A stretch of 64,000 nucleotides of DNA from Siderastrea siderea (lineage: Eukaryota > Cnidaria > Anthozoa > Scleractinia > Rhizangiidae): assembly GCA_964030785.1 (NCBI GenBank), contig OZ034973.1, positions 1,136,132 through 1,200,131 on the forward strand, in the 5' to 3' direction. A program made the position numbers and the translations under genes. Shown here piece after piece: positions 1-12,424 of the stretch; positions within the stretch are counted from its first letter, which is position 1; each line of letters begins with the position of its first letter. The notes below the pieces were generated by a model. The model was not told the origin of the DNA. It saw only the letters and a program-made list of their open reading frames with translations, and ran no database searches.

Positions 1-1872
1 ACCAACAGGCGGGAAGGCGACCATTTGACTTCTCTTACACAAAAGCTAGGATAGCTGCGCCATCCTACGAACTACCGGCCTTCAAAACTAAGGCCATTAG
101 ATCGACAGTCAGCCGCTATAACTGTCAGCCTGGGCATCCGCCTGAAAAAAGCTATTTTTAGAAAAGAAGAAATTGTGAAAATTGTGAAAAAACCTTAGCA
201 TTTGCTCAGTGTCCAATTTTAAACTCCCTGACGCTTGATTTCTCAAATGGAATGGCGAAGCAACCGGCAGGAATTCAAACTGATGTCCATCGATTTAGAA
301 GACATCAGGCTACTACCCTACTAATGAATGGCATGTTTCATTTTCTAGTCATCCAGTTGGCGAAGTAGTCGAAAGCTTTTGGATTTGAAATCTCAGTTCA
401 TTTCGTATTTCAAGTCAACTGTGGTTCTTAGTTTTGAGTCTGTGCTTGAAACCATCTAGTGTGACCATTCACTCTTTCCGGTGAATACTGGTACTTTCCG
501 GTGGAGGTTTTCGTTTCATTTTTCATTGTTTCATCTTGCATCGATCCTAGCAGCTTTTGGAAATAAAGGGGTTAATATATCCATAGACAAATATTTGTTA
601 TCTAAACGGTTGCGCCCTACTATACGAAAAGAGCAATAGAAGTTAAAAGAGTTATTATAATATAGGCCTTCTACAATAAGTTGTTTTGACCTCAGATTTG
701 TTGTCGAAATGATATTAACAAGTGTGTATGACCATTGATTAGTAGCTGGTTTAAAACTCAGTCAATATCAGAGCTAATAAGCAGATCCCTTTTCGATGTA
801 AACTTTCATTTTTTGCTAAGAATAAGTGAAAAGTAGCGCAAGAAAACAGCGTAACTGAGAAAGTTAGCGCCTTCTTTTCCCATCATTTGAAGCGCAAAAT
901 ATTTGCCGGCTGCTTTCCGCTGCTAAAAATTAGAGCTAGCTCGCTTTAAGACGTGCATTCTATTCGCTCTATTATTTGTTCAATAATTTAAGACGATAAG
1001 CCAAGAAAAAAGAATAACTTACCTTATGGGTTTTATCACCAGTGTGAATTGCGCCTTCATAATAATTCAATCAAATTACAATCAAATACTCTACTCGGCT
1101 CTGTCGCTCATGAATTAATCTGACGATACAGGAATCTTAACCTTTATGGGCCGGTTATTTAAACAATGTCTAACTGAAACTGCGGCTTAAGACAATGACT
1201 GTACCTCCCAAATCTATTCATAGGCGGGTAAAAGTTATTATTCTCTGTGCTATATGCCTTCTTTACCCTGTTTACTGTAAGCAACGTTGAAATATCGGGG
1301 CTGGCCACTCTGAAATTGGATTAGATCGGGGCCGGCTATTTTTAAAGTTTAAGTAGTGAAAAATATTAAACAATAGTTTCAATCTACCCTTGAGGGATAA
1401 TTTAAATGCTGTCACCTAGCTGTCTGCCAAAGACAATACAGAGATACCTCCTAGAACTCGGCTTTTCTTTGTGAACACTTTTCTTATTACGCAATCACTG
1501 AGGCGCTAACAATCTGAAATAGCCAGAATTATTTTCGCCCCTTTTAAGGTAGAATCGGGAATAAAATACTGCTGGAGTCATAACTTTGCCCACAAAACGA
1601 GATTTAGCATCTTTAGAACCTAATTCCTGACATTTTAGTTTTCAATGCGGCTATCTGATTAACCATATTTTCTGAAAGCCCTTACTTTGCAACAGCATCG
1701 TTTAGAACTGCTGGCTATTGCTAATAAGGGTCAGTAAACACAACGCAATTGGCTCTCCTCTTTAAGCTTCCCACAGTCTATTCGAATAGGAACGTGGCCT
1801 AAATTTCAGCCGTCTCCTCTGCTTACCTCTAAGAGTAAGCGACCAGAAGAGACATAGGAAATGCAAGCTGCG
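1..1872. other. Host flank, no gene seen
   Basis: AT-rich, stop-dense DNA without a convincing coding stretch, tRNA or simple repeat. Isolated GT/AG sites occur but nothing links them into exons. I read it as intergenic or intronic host sequence. Confidence 0.5.
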
Positions 1873-1875
1873 TAA

Positions 1876-2179
1876 AGGCCCGTTTACCCATGCGATTTTT
1901 GGTGCAATTTTTGTCGCGCTCTCTAATGCAACTTTTGTCGCAAGTGTAAACTAGCAGCGATTTCGCTGCGATTCCAGTGCAATATTTGCTGCAATTTCCC
2001 CCAAACCGCCCCCAAGTTGCATCAATCGAAACCTCTGTGATATTGCGGCGACAAATCGCAGACAAATCGCCGCTAGTTTACACTCACTTGCAATTTTTAT
2101 CGCGAGCTCGAACGTGACAAAAATTGTACTGAAATGTGCGACAAAAATTCCACAAAAAATCGCATGTTTAAACGGGCCC
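1876..2179. mobile_element. Foldback MITE with TAA target duplication
   Basis: The two ends are inverted copies: AGGCCCGTTTA at the left and TAAACGGGCCC at the right, with similarity continuing inward through ATGCGATTTTT and AATTTTTGTCGC. It is flanked by TAA on both sides (1873-1875 and 2180-2182). A 3-bp TWA duplication with G/C-rich ends is typical of PIF/Harbinger or IS3EU-type MITEs. It has no coding capacity. Confidence 0.7.
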
Positions 2180-2182
2180 TAA

Positions 2183-3474
2183 GATCGGCGAAATGTGGAA
2201 GCGGACGAAAAGATAAAGCGGGTTGATATTGAGGAGAGACAGAGCTCCCTTTTGTCTCCTTTTCCGTCTCTTTTTTCTTTTTCCAGCTATAATTTTTGAT
2301 ATCGTTTGTTATTCTTGTTGGATCTTCATAACAAAATCGGGAGGTTGTTCCAGATTTTCGGGACGACCCTCATTACTGTGTAGTGCTGTTCAAACAGCAA
2401 GTGTTAGAGTTGACACCCCTCGTATAAACTGAATTTATAATAGCATTCCAATAGGACAACTCATTTATTAAACAAGAAGTCCTTGCATCATTTCAATCAA
2501 TTAGCATGGTAACATAAAGTTCTTTCTTTTTACGTCAGTTAAAATCCACCTCTGTTAAGGTTTAATACAATTTTTAGCCTTATAGCAAGTCAGAGAGAGT
2601 TTCATAGTTTGATCAATGGCTGCCGCACAGGTTGATCATTGTATGCCTAATCTCCATCAGCGCTTTTTTTAAACCTAATCGTATTATGAATATTCTGTGC
2701 TACTTTAAAATACAAAAAACCGTGTTTCAACGGACATCAAAATTTCATAGTGACAAATATCAGGATAAAGGAAAATCCAGTCAGTAGCAAAATCACCAAA
2801 AGCGTGTATTTCCACCGGATTTTCATCATCCAGTGTTGAAATTCCTGTCACGGCTATGATTTTGTATGATGCTCACTCGTTACGCATCATCACCTTTTGA
2901 TTAGGTTTTATTTATTGATAAACTTATGTTTTGAGAATTTTAGACTTTTAACTTACAGTGTCTAAGGAATCTACGAGGCTCGCTCCACCAAACGTCAGAC
3001 TGTCCACCTCTGTACGGCATTTCTAACCGTACTTCCGGTGTTCTTTCCGTCTCCTCGTTACTGCCGCCCGCCTGTATTTAGAACTTTGCTCTCTTTGGGT
3101 GGTAGGATAATTTATCGTGTTTTGTGTATGCTTTATATTAAACTATAGTGCGATTAAAAAGCCATGAGTCCCTGTAACAGTTGTAAATGTATTTTTGTAA
3201 ATGCAGTAAGAACCGCGCTCCTGCCGTGCTCTGTTTAGTAACAAACGAATTGCTAAGCAACAAGCGAACTGTTATATTCCGCTTTACAATATTGATCAGA
3301 GGCTACGCACATTACGATTGGCTAAAACAACAAGCTTAATCAGAGTATATAACACAAATAACTGTGTTTATTATTTTGGAGGTGTCTCTAAAAAAATACG
3401 TTGTAAAAGAGCTTTTTTGGTGCATACCGTAAACACTGGGATATGTCATGGGCTCCTGGATATATCCAACTTGC
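2183..3474. other. Host flank, no gene seen
   Basis: No sustained coding signal on either strand. Short open stretches lack recognisable motifs. Confidence 0.45.
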
Positions 3475-3988
3475 AGGCGTGGATAAATTCTGCCGGCAGA
3501 ATTTCGAGCAGAATATGCGATTTTTGAGGCGAGCATTCTGCCGGCAGGATAAGGCATTTTCGAGCAGAATAACGGAAAATCAGTGCCACTAGTGATATGC
3601 ATAACAGTTGTAAGAAAAAGTGAAAACTAAATACAAAACAAATGGAAAATACCTTGCGATTAATGTGATCGTTAGCTAAAACGCACTCACATGATTCCAT
3701 CACCTACTTTGAAGTCGGCGGCATTGCATAAAAGTGCCCAAGGCATAGTCTAGAGTCTACTATAACATGAATTACAATATTGCTGCGTGTAATGAATATC
3801 TAAGTCCAGGCTCCCTTCCATAGCACGAAAATGCATAAGACCCAAAGTGCCGAAAATTTTTCGGGTACCGAGCAGAATTCGAGCAGAATAAGGCTGTTGG
3901 AGCAGAATTTCGAGCAGAATAAGCGATTTTTACGAGCACTGCCAGCAGGCAGAACAAGCCATTTTACCAGCAGAATTTATCCAAGCCT
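3475..3988. mobile_element. Short TIR element with internal GAGCAGAAT repeats
   Basis: Left end GGCGTGGATAAATTCTGC and right end GCAGAATTTATCCAAGCC are inverted. Inside, the words GAGCAGAAT and CTGCCGGCAG recur near both ends. Length and lack of coding match a non-autonomous DNA transposon. The family is not identified and I see no clear target duplication. Confidence 0.5.
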
Positions 3989-5724
3989 ATCAGCTTGTAA
4001 ATAAGCCGCAAGCGAAGGTTAGAAGCTCAAATTTTGGGAGGGAATTAAAGGTTTCTACAAAAAGATTTGCATTCAGGCAGTGAGAGAGCCTACTGAATTT
4101 TCTTCAATGAAAGTAAGCAAAACTCCGTTCGTTCTATGAAAACCAACTGACGTCTGAGGCCCCGGCCTCCGGGCCCCGGCCACATATAAAGTATCCGTTA
4201 TCAGATTGACCAAAAACGTGGCAAAATATTTTCGTCCAAATAAGCTTTCAAAACACGTTCTTTTCAATTTTTGATTTACCTTAAAATCTATATCATAAAG
4301 CACACAAAGGAGGCAAAACCATATGTTGTACTGTCATTAAGCACTTCGGATATAAGAACACCATGTATGGAAAGCATTCGACGGTTTATTTTGTTGAATA
4401 ATAACAGTGAAGGGCAGAAAACCGTGAAAATGCTTAAACTGCTCTCAAAGTTTGAATAAGATGCATCGAACCATCGTACTGCGAAAGATACTTGTTCTTT
4501 CCCGACAAAAATAAGAAGATTGTAATTGAAAATAAAATTTGTTTCCAAAGAAAAGCAAGGCGATCATAATCAATTGCACAATACCTTAATTGTTTTTGTT
4601 CTTAAAATTTTTGTTTGTACTTAGAATCAATTGGGGCGGTAGGCATAGCCTTACAAGCACGAAACAAACCATTTAGATCGAACTCGGGATATGTCGCGTA
4701 AACGTTGAAGTTGTGTTTACTGAAGTCATAATTCGACTCCCAAATCTGCATTTCATATAAGATTCTACACTACATTCAACGTAAACGTGACTGAAATGAA
4801 ATATGCGTGACTAGGTCACCAAAGAGATTGCCACGTAAAAATCAACCAATAGCCGACCTAAAGATCCCAGTTTGGGAAAGAATTTTGAGTGTAAGTTCTG
4901 AAACAGTTCCACTCCCCAAGGTATACATAGGTTTCTCTTAAAAGTAGTGTTACAAAAAAATAAACAGTCACCCCAGGCAAGAGCATCAATTGAATGACCT
5001 TGACAAGCCATCATGTACGGAAGCAAGTTAAAAGGAACGTTGAGAAAGGAAAGCGACGCTGTGAAAATATTAACAAACGAAGCAGGTTTTTTTTTTATCT
5101 TTTCAAAACACAGTAGCTTCGATTTTCTAAAACTTCTAAACAGACTATATATAAACCGTCTTTTTCCGGAAACTGTGGCTTTAGTTAGCTTTGGTTTCCT
5201 TAAAACACTTACTTATTCATCTAGAGTCGAGTAAACACAAATACGCATCTAAGCCAGTTGCTCGACAAAACAATTGCTCAAACTAACTACCTTGGATTGT
5301 AGATTTATGCGACATATGTCGACTTACATACTTTGCATAATTAATATGACTAAAGCATAGATATAAAAATACACACTGCATCTATCACAGGCTGGAGACG
5401 AGATAAGATACGTTTGGGGTCGATTACATGACGAATTTTACCCTGGGCTGAAATTTCAGCTCGGCTTCCTGAACAAATCTTCTTAAAAAGACGTTTGAGA
5501 TTACGTGAAGAGAGTTTCAGCCCGGATTTTTACATTGACGTTATAAAAAAGAGTTCGGATAGGCTGCATTATGTGGGGAAAAAATGTTGGAGGTAAACTT
5601 ACTTGACAACTACCAAGCTAATTACCACGTGTGCCACCAAATTAGTATTTGATAATGATTCATTAGTGGAACTGTGTTACTTTCGTCCCGTCCAAAGTTT
5701 CATAAATGGCTGAATGACGGTTAA
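3989..5724. other. Host flank, no gene seen
   Basis: AT-rich with stop codons in all frames. Small open stretches of 60-90 codons show no domain signature. Confidence 0.45.
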
Positions 5725-5784
5725 TTACGTGGTTAATTCAGCACTTCGCCGCTTCGCAACTTCGCTTTCACCCGGTAAGCAAAT
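5725..5784 (+). repeat. 60-bp repeat copy 1, ends in a splice-donor-like site
   Basis: These 60 bp are identical by eye to 8211-8270. The shared block includes CACTTCGCCGCTTCGCAAC and ends CCCGGTAAGC, a good splice donor. This looks like a copied 5' exon end of a repeat family rather than a conserved gene. Confidence 0.6.
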
Positions 5785-6197
5785 GTTTCCTCCAGGTGGT
5801 GATCCCACAAGTTAGAATGTTTTAAAAATATTCCTGTCTCTTCCTCGTCAATTCTATTATGTAAATTTTGTCCACTTCGTTTCCAGGGCCCTTTCTCTGT
5901 TTTCTTCGAGAAAGGAGCATTTTTGTGTGTCTTCCATTTTCGCTTGGGTTTGTCACTGTTTGGATACTTTTTTTTTGTTTGAAAAATTTGATATCTGCAT
6001 TATTGACTCAACATCTTGGAACTTGCAACAAACATTGCTGCACTTAATGGTAAAGGTGCTCACTTTGAATAAACATTTTATCTTGAGAGAAAGGGCAAAA
6101 CTGCCTTATTTCTCTTATAAAATTGGAGTCAAAAATATCCCTCAGGATCCTAAGTGAGGGAAGGGTCTTTGGAGACCTAGGGCCCCCAAATTTTGTA

Positions 6198-6391
6198 GCG
6201 TAAAATTTACCAACGTACGGAATTTAACTGGCCTTCGGTGCGTAAATATAATTACAGGCGTTGTATGAACTGCTTACGTAAACGTGAAAAGTTGAGTGTT
6301 TTTACGTAAAGCCGTTCATATAACGCCTCTAATTATATTTACGCACGTAAAGCCAGTTAAATTCACGTCCGTACGTTCGTAAATTTTACGC
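6198..6391. mobile_element. Foldback MITE
   Basis: Near-perfect inverted arms: GCGTAAAATTTACCAACG at the left mirrors CGTAAATTTTACGC at the right, with GTGCGTAAATATAATTA inside both arms. It is small and non-coding. Flanking target duplication is not obvious. Confidence 0.65.
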
Positions 6392-6626
6392 AACAGTGGA
6401 AATCCACCCTTAGAGCCCCGGTGTTTCCCGTCTTGGAACCCTGGAGCCCTATCCCCTTTGCGATTCTCATCCCTTGTTCGCTAAAAGTAAATCACCATGT
6501 TCTTTTGTTCCGAAACCCCCGGAAGGCCCCCAAAGATCGTTCTTAAAATTTCACATTTCAAGTTTCGTTTCTCGGCCAATTGTTTAGTATTATCCTTCGA
6601 TTACACATATACCAGCTGGGCCTTAT

Positions 6627-7541
6627 GCATCAGTCAATTCCAGCGGTACACATTCCCCCCCCCCCGGGATTAGTCGGGCATTTACTCAAGTGTCAATCCC
6701 GGGGTTAGGGCATTTGCCTACCCCCGGGACGACCCCGGAGCATTTGACATCCTTGTCAGGTTTTGGTCTCGTATGTAATATATGGATTTTAAAACTATCC
6801 AAGATGATCACTTTCGTAAAAATCTTTTACGATTTTGGCCGTTTGTTAAATATGGATCACGCATTTTCTTTTTTCGATACCTCACTGTAAATAAGCATTT
6901 CTCACCTTATTTTAAAAATAAACACATGAATTGTGCACGTCAAAATCAAATAAATGAACGAATAATTAAACCAAATAGTAACCCAAGAGGAACTGTCATG
7001 TACACAATTTGGCGGCGTGAAATTGATAAGTGGCATTAAAGTAAATGAACAACGGGAGGATAGACGCACGGGTAAACAATCGAACAGTATTGAAAATAAA
7101 GGCTGGTTTCCATACGACACGCTACGACCTCTGTGATCGCTGAAAAAAAACGTTCAGCAATCGTTGAGATCATATAGAAACCACTCTTCAGCGATCGTTG
7201 TGAAATGCTGTGATCGCTACGATCGCTGACGTGTGGTATCCATATGATTACAAGGATTTCTGAACGTTTTTCCAGCGAAAGCAGCGATTGTAGCGATGAT
7301 ATGGAAGCCAGCCTTATTGGTGAGTGACAATTTCTTGTTATGATTTATTTAAATCTTGAGCAGTGTTGCTTTCAAGGTGATCGCGGGGATGGGGCATTTG
7401 CCATCTTTTTGGTCCCACCCTGGGGCGTTTGACGGACTTATTTATCCCGAACCCCGGGAATTTGCCATGTCTGTTTTTTTAAATGCTAATGCCCGGGGGT
7501 TAGCCCGGTGTGGGGATGGGCACTGCTGGAATTGACTGATG
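6627..7541. mobile_element. ~0.9 kb TIR element rich in CCCGGG, carrying a nested MITE
   Basis: Left end GCATCAGTCAATTCCAG and right end CTGGAATTGACTGATGC are inverted copies. Both subterminal regions carry C/G-rich words (CCCCGGGA, GGGGCATTTGCC). The centre is interrupted by another foldback element at 7096-7317. There is no transposase, so it is non-autonomous. Confidence 0.65.
7096..7317. mobile_element. Nested foldback MITE
   Basis: Inverted ends ATAAAGGCTGGTTTCCATA and ATGGAAGCCAGCCTTAT, with further mirrored GCGATCG-rich arms. It lies wholly inside the 6627-7541 element, so it is the younger insertion. Confidence 0.65.
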
Positions 7542-7799
7542 CGTTACTTACTAATACCCGCTGTCCGATTATAATCCACGTAGTGGGTTTCGTCTTATGA
7601 AAGCGCACAAAAAATTCATCAGTGGGTTCTAAGTGCTGATAGCCTGTTAGTAAGCAGACAATCACGGCGTTTGCTTGCTCGCATCCTAGTCTATGTAAAA
7701 AAAAGTAAATTATTCATCACCAGTGAAATTTCACCCTTCTCTTCTCTGAATGGACAAGCTGTGTTCTGTCACTTGTAAATTGATATCGTTCACAAAGTG

Positions 7800-8280
7800 C
7801 TTACTATTTGTCAGCGGTCTCCCTCAAATCGTATATAAGGACGAGCATCCATGACTCCTTGTCTCTTCGCGCCGGGCAGCCATTCCGACCATAACGGCTT
7901 TTGCTTCAGCAAATCTTTCCCTACGGTTCAGCAAGCACATGCACTCCGCCTGCCTTCAGATGTAGAGAGCGTTCTTGGCCTTTCTTCTCCAGCCGTTTGG
8001 TGCTGCTGCTGGCTTTACGAATTCCCGACCGTATTCCTCGTACCGAACTATATTCGACGTTGCGTTTCTTTAACCTTTCGTTCTTCGCAGTATCGCAATT
8101 TTGCTGGGCACATCTATTCTGGTTGTCCGACAGGGAACCTTAGAACCTTCTTCTTCGGCCTTTTCGTGTTATTTCTCGCTTTATGGGAACCTATACGTTT
8201 TTTATTAAGCTTACGTGGTTAATTCAGCACTTCGCCGCTTCGCAACTTCGCTTTCACCCGGTAAGCAAATTCTTCTACCT
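7800..8280 (+). repeat. Interspersed repeat with TATA-like box and open frame
   Basis: The first ~80 bp, including a GTATATAAGG box and an ATG at 7851, recur inverted at about 17190-17275. The end (8211-8270) repeats 5725-5784 and finishes with a GTAAGC donor. A 123-codon frame (7851-8222) is open but matches nothing I know. I read this as a multicopy repeat or retroposed promoter plus first exon, not a single-copy gene. Confidence 0.45.
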
Positions 8281-8559
8281 GTACTTCTGTTGTATTTAGA
8301 CTTTTTCACAGCGTTTATTCGCCAGTAGGTTCTAGGTTTTCTGTCTGTTTGTTTATCGCTTTTGCCAGTTTTTACTTTTAAGTCAGGGAAAATTTTCTTT
8401 GCTTTACTCAGTTATATTGCGAGGTTCATTTCGTGTTGTGTTTATTGGTATGTAGCCGTTTAGTTTATTTGCATACTCCATGTGCTCTCGGGGCGTCACT
8501 TACTGTTCGGTTTATTTAGCACGTTGTGTGTTATCGGCACTTTTATTGTGTGTGTCCTG

Positions 8560-10410
8560 TCGTTTCTTTCTCGCTGCTCTTGCCATCGGGGCTTTGCAGA
8601 TGCTTGCATTTGTTGTGCACGTTGCTCTGGCCATCGGGGCTTTGCGTGTGCTTGTTGTGACAAGTTTGTGTTTATTTGCATGCTGCTCTTGCCATCGGGG
8701 CTTTACAAATGCTTATGGTGAAATATCTGTGTTTATTTGCATGCTGCTCGTGCCATCAGGGCTTTGCAGATGCTTGAATTTTGTTGTGCACGCTGCTCTT
8801 ACCATCGGAGCTTTGCCGTTGCTTGTGATTAAAAGTTTGTGTTTATTTGCACGCTGCTCTTGCCATCAGGGGTTCGCAGTTGCGCGAACACTGATTTGTT
8901 GTGCACGCTGCTCTTGCCATCGGGGCTTTGCAGGTGCTTGAATTTGGGGTTCACGCAGCTCTTGCCATCAGAGCTTTGCAGGTGTTTGTGATTAAAAGTT
9001 TGTGTTTATTTGCACGCTGCTCTTGCCATCGGGGCTTTGCAGATGCTTGTAGTGTAAGGTTGTGTTTATACGCATGCTGCTCTTGCCATCGGGGCTTTGC
9101 AGATGCTTGAATTTGTTGTGTACGCTGCTCTTACCACCGGGGCTTTGCAAGTGCTTTTAGTGACACGTTTATGTCTGTTTGCATGCTGCTCTTGCCATCG
9201 GGGCTTTGCAGGTGCTTGTAGTGACAAGTTTGTGTTTATTTGCATGCTGCTCTTGCCATTGGGGCTTTACAGGTGCTTTAATTTGTTGTTCACGCAGCTC
9301 TTGCCATCAGAGCTTTGCAGGTGTTTGTGATTAAAAGTTTGTGTTTATTTGCACGCTGCTCTTGCCGTCGGGGCTTTGCAGATGCTGGAATTTGTTGTGT
9401 ACGCTGCTCTTACCACCGGCGCTTTGCAAGTGCTCACGTTTATGTTTATTTGCATGCTGCTCTTGCTATCGGGGCTTTGCAGGTGCTTGTAGTGACAGGT
9501 TTGTGTTTATTTGCATGCTACTCTTGTCATCGGGGCTTTACAGGTGCTTGAATTTGTTGTTCACGCAGCTCTTGCCATTGGAGCTTTGCAGGTGCTTGTG
9601 ATTTAAAGTTTGTGTTTATTTGCACGCTGCTCTTGCCATCGGGGCTTTGCAGATGCTTGAATTTGTTGTGTACGCTGCTCTTACCACCGGGGCTTTGCAA
9701 GTGTTTTTAGTGACACGTTTATATTTATTTGCATGCTGCTCTTGCCATCGGGTCTTTGCAGGTGCTTGTAGTGACAAGTTTGTGTTTATTTGTATGCTGC
9801 TCTTCTCATCGTGGCTTTACAGGTGCTTGTAGTGACAAGTTTGTGTTTATTTGCATGCTACTCTTGCCATCGGGGCTTTACAGGTGCTTGAATTTGTTGT
9901 TCACACTGCTCTTACCACCGGGACTTTCCAGGTGCTTGTAGTGACACGTTTATGTTTATTTGCATGCTGCTCTTGCCATCGGGGCTTTCCCGATGCTTTA
10001 ATCTGTTGTGCACGCTGCTCTTGCCACCGGGGCTTTGCAGGTGCTCTTAGTGGCTTGTTTGTATTTATTTGCACGCTGCTCTTGCCATCGGGGCTTAACA
10101 GTTGCTTTAATTTGTTGTGCACGCTGCTCTTGCAATAGGGGCTTTGCAGGTGCTTTTAGTGACACGTTTGTATTTATTTGCATGCTGCTTTTGCCATCGG
10201 GGCTTTGCAGGTGCTTGTTTAGGACATGTTTACCTTGCGGACGTGTTAATGCATGACACGTTTACTTTGCTGAATATGCTCCTTTTGCCATCGGGGTTTT
10301 GCCTGTGTGAGTTACATTTTAGTTTGGCATGCTTCTCCTGCCACCGGGGCCTTGTAGGCGCTTGTTTCAGTCGCGTTTGAATTAGCTTGGTGTGCTGCTG
10401 TTGCCGACAC
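8560..10410. repeat. Minisatellite, about 30 units of roughly 50-62 bp
   Basis: The core GCTGCTCTTGCCATCGGGGC TTTGCAGGTGCTTG recurs throughout, alternating with spacers such as GTGACAAGTTTGTGTTTATT and AATTTGTTGTGCAC. Higher-order blocks of two units also repeat. Unit length varies, so the many Cys-rich reading frames across it are by-products of the repeat, not genes. Confidence 0.85.
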
Positions 10411-11319
10411 AACGTTCCCGTGTAAGATGACTACATGTTAAAGGATATGTTTTTATTTTTCCTATGTGATCTATGGAATAAAGATTTAATGAATAATAGA
10501 TCATTGCGTTAATATGCGCAAGTTAATTAAGTTCTGAGAATAAAGCCTCAATTTTTAAGTTTAACGTTCCTTTTTTCTTCTCCTGTCGTTTAACGCCATT
10601 TTTTCTTTTTTGGTTTCTTTTGTCCTGAGGTTGACAGTCTTGAAGGGAGTCTAATTCCCTACTCGGATTACCGGGGCCAAGGCTGTCATCTCCCAGGCTC
10701 CCTGTTATTTCTATTTCCTTCTCTAGACACTCCTTCATTTTGTTAGCGCATTTTGTTTGCCAGATATCTATGTGTTTCGTTCCCTGTGAGTCCTGCTCTA
10801 ATGCAACCTCTTGATAATCGGGGGCTTTGCTTCTTCTATTAGAGCCTGGGAGATGGTAGCCAAAGGTCACCTTTTACGCTTTTGTTTTTCGATCGCCGAT
10901 GTTTCTCTTTTAACCAGTTGCTGCTTGCACAACAGGCGCTTGTTTGGCCTTTGTGTTTGCCCTGCGTGGAGGGCCCTTAATTCTTTAAGTTGCTGTGATT
11001 TTTATGTTTGAGCGAGGAATTTGCAAATAAGAGCAATCTTACTGACTTGTGCATGGGAATCAAAAGAAAGCTATGAAAGCAGTAGGAGATTTCGCGTTTG
11101 GCTTTTTGTTTCCTCAAAAAGAAAACAAAGAAATCCACTGCCAGAAAGTTCCAAATATAATGTTTAAATGGACTAGACATTATATTCACTGGGAACAAGA
11201 AATCTTTAAATATAAGATCTACGACTCGCCTATAAGGTTCAAAGCGCGCTGGTATATAAATGAAGGTGACGGAAAGATAAAAATATTAATGCTTAATGAG
11301 TTTACAGAAGAGGCGCTTC

Positions 11320-11320
<1 letters not shown>
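10411..11320. other. Host flank, no gene seen
   Basis: No recognisable exon or RNA gene. Open stretches at 10523-10870 (minus) and 11049-11324 (plus) have no motif and no repeat support. The second runs into the AAT microsatellite. Confidence 0.4.
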
Positions 11321-11322
<2 letters not shown>

Positions 11323-11368
<46 letters not shown>

Positions 11369-11377
11369 GTAATAATA
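11323..11377. repeat. (AAT)n microsatellite
   Basis: About 17 consecutive TAA/AAT triplets with one interruption (AATAGTAAT) near the right end. Confidence 0.95.
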
Positions 11378-12424
11378 AGGTCTGTTAATATTGGTGTCAG
11401 CTGACTCTCACTGACTTTGAGATCCTAGAGGAAGCGTTAGTTTTCTACCAAAATTGTACATCGTATAGTTACGATATTTTGCTCTTTGGGATGAAAACTC
11501 TGCAAGAAAAATGCTCAAGAAGTGGAGGGATGTTAAGGTACATTATCTAAGAAGAGTATATTAAAAATTTTATTAACTAAGAAAACTCAAAAGAATGAAT
11601 AAAAGTCCCGTTAATGATTGCCTTCCGGCCAAGTTCTACCATTTTTTGTGGTAATTAACGAAGGTTTTCTTTGAAATTCTTACAACGGGTCATGCGACAA
11701 AGGTCTCTTGTCTACTTCACAAAGTTGAGAATTGTTTTCTCTTATTCCCGGTTTTTGACATTTGAGGCCTGTGCTGTAACACTTCTGATTTGCGAGTTTA
11801 TGTTTTCGCAATAAGGCAGTCGCCCATGGAGTCAAGCAGAAACTTCTGCTTTCCTGAACAGGTTCACTGGGGAACTTATGAGGCCGGTAGACAGATATGC
11901 GTTATACAGATAATGGGTAAAAATTAGTTCTTCTTTCGGACAGATTTTGATGGCACTGAATGGTCTTTTACGGAGCAATCGCTTACTGTTCATAATTAAT
12001 AATCTCGGAGCATCCTTGGGCTCCTCAGGAGAACACTAACATTTTGTGTATTACTGGTGGGAGAGTCCACGCAATTTAAATCCTAGGAGGAGCTAGGATG
12101 CAGGCGATAAGGCTATTAACTTGGACGGCGGCACAGAATTGCCCCAGGAACTTGATTCTTTTGATTCAATCTGCGAATTTCAAGTCAATTATGCCAAATT
12201 TCAACCCTCCCCCCCCCTCCATAAAAAACTATTTATGAGCCTATAGATCGGGCACAGGGAAAATGAAAAATATGTCGTCTGACAATTTAGTTTTATACGA
12301 CTGCATAAACTCCACTACAGTTGTAAGTTACCTCAGCCGCTCTCAGAAATTAGCGGAATTCAGAGAGTCTGTGTTCCTCACATGCTCAGCAACGTGGCTA
12401 ACTCTTTGACGAAAAACGACTATC

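Noticed and set aside
1829..7120. Several 60-88 codon frames in the left host flank
   Set aside because: AT-rich chance frames, several inside MITEs, with no splice or domain support.
8480..10380. Many overlapping Cys-rich reading frames (up to 153 codons)
   Set aside because: All lie in the minisatellite and arise because the repeat unit lacks stops in several frames. Unit length is not a multiple of three, and no frame persists.
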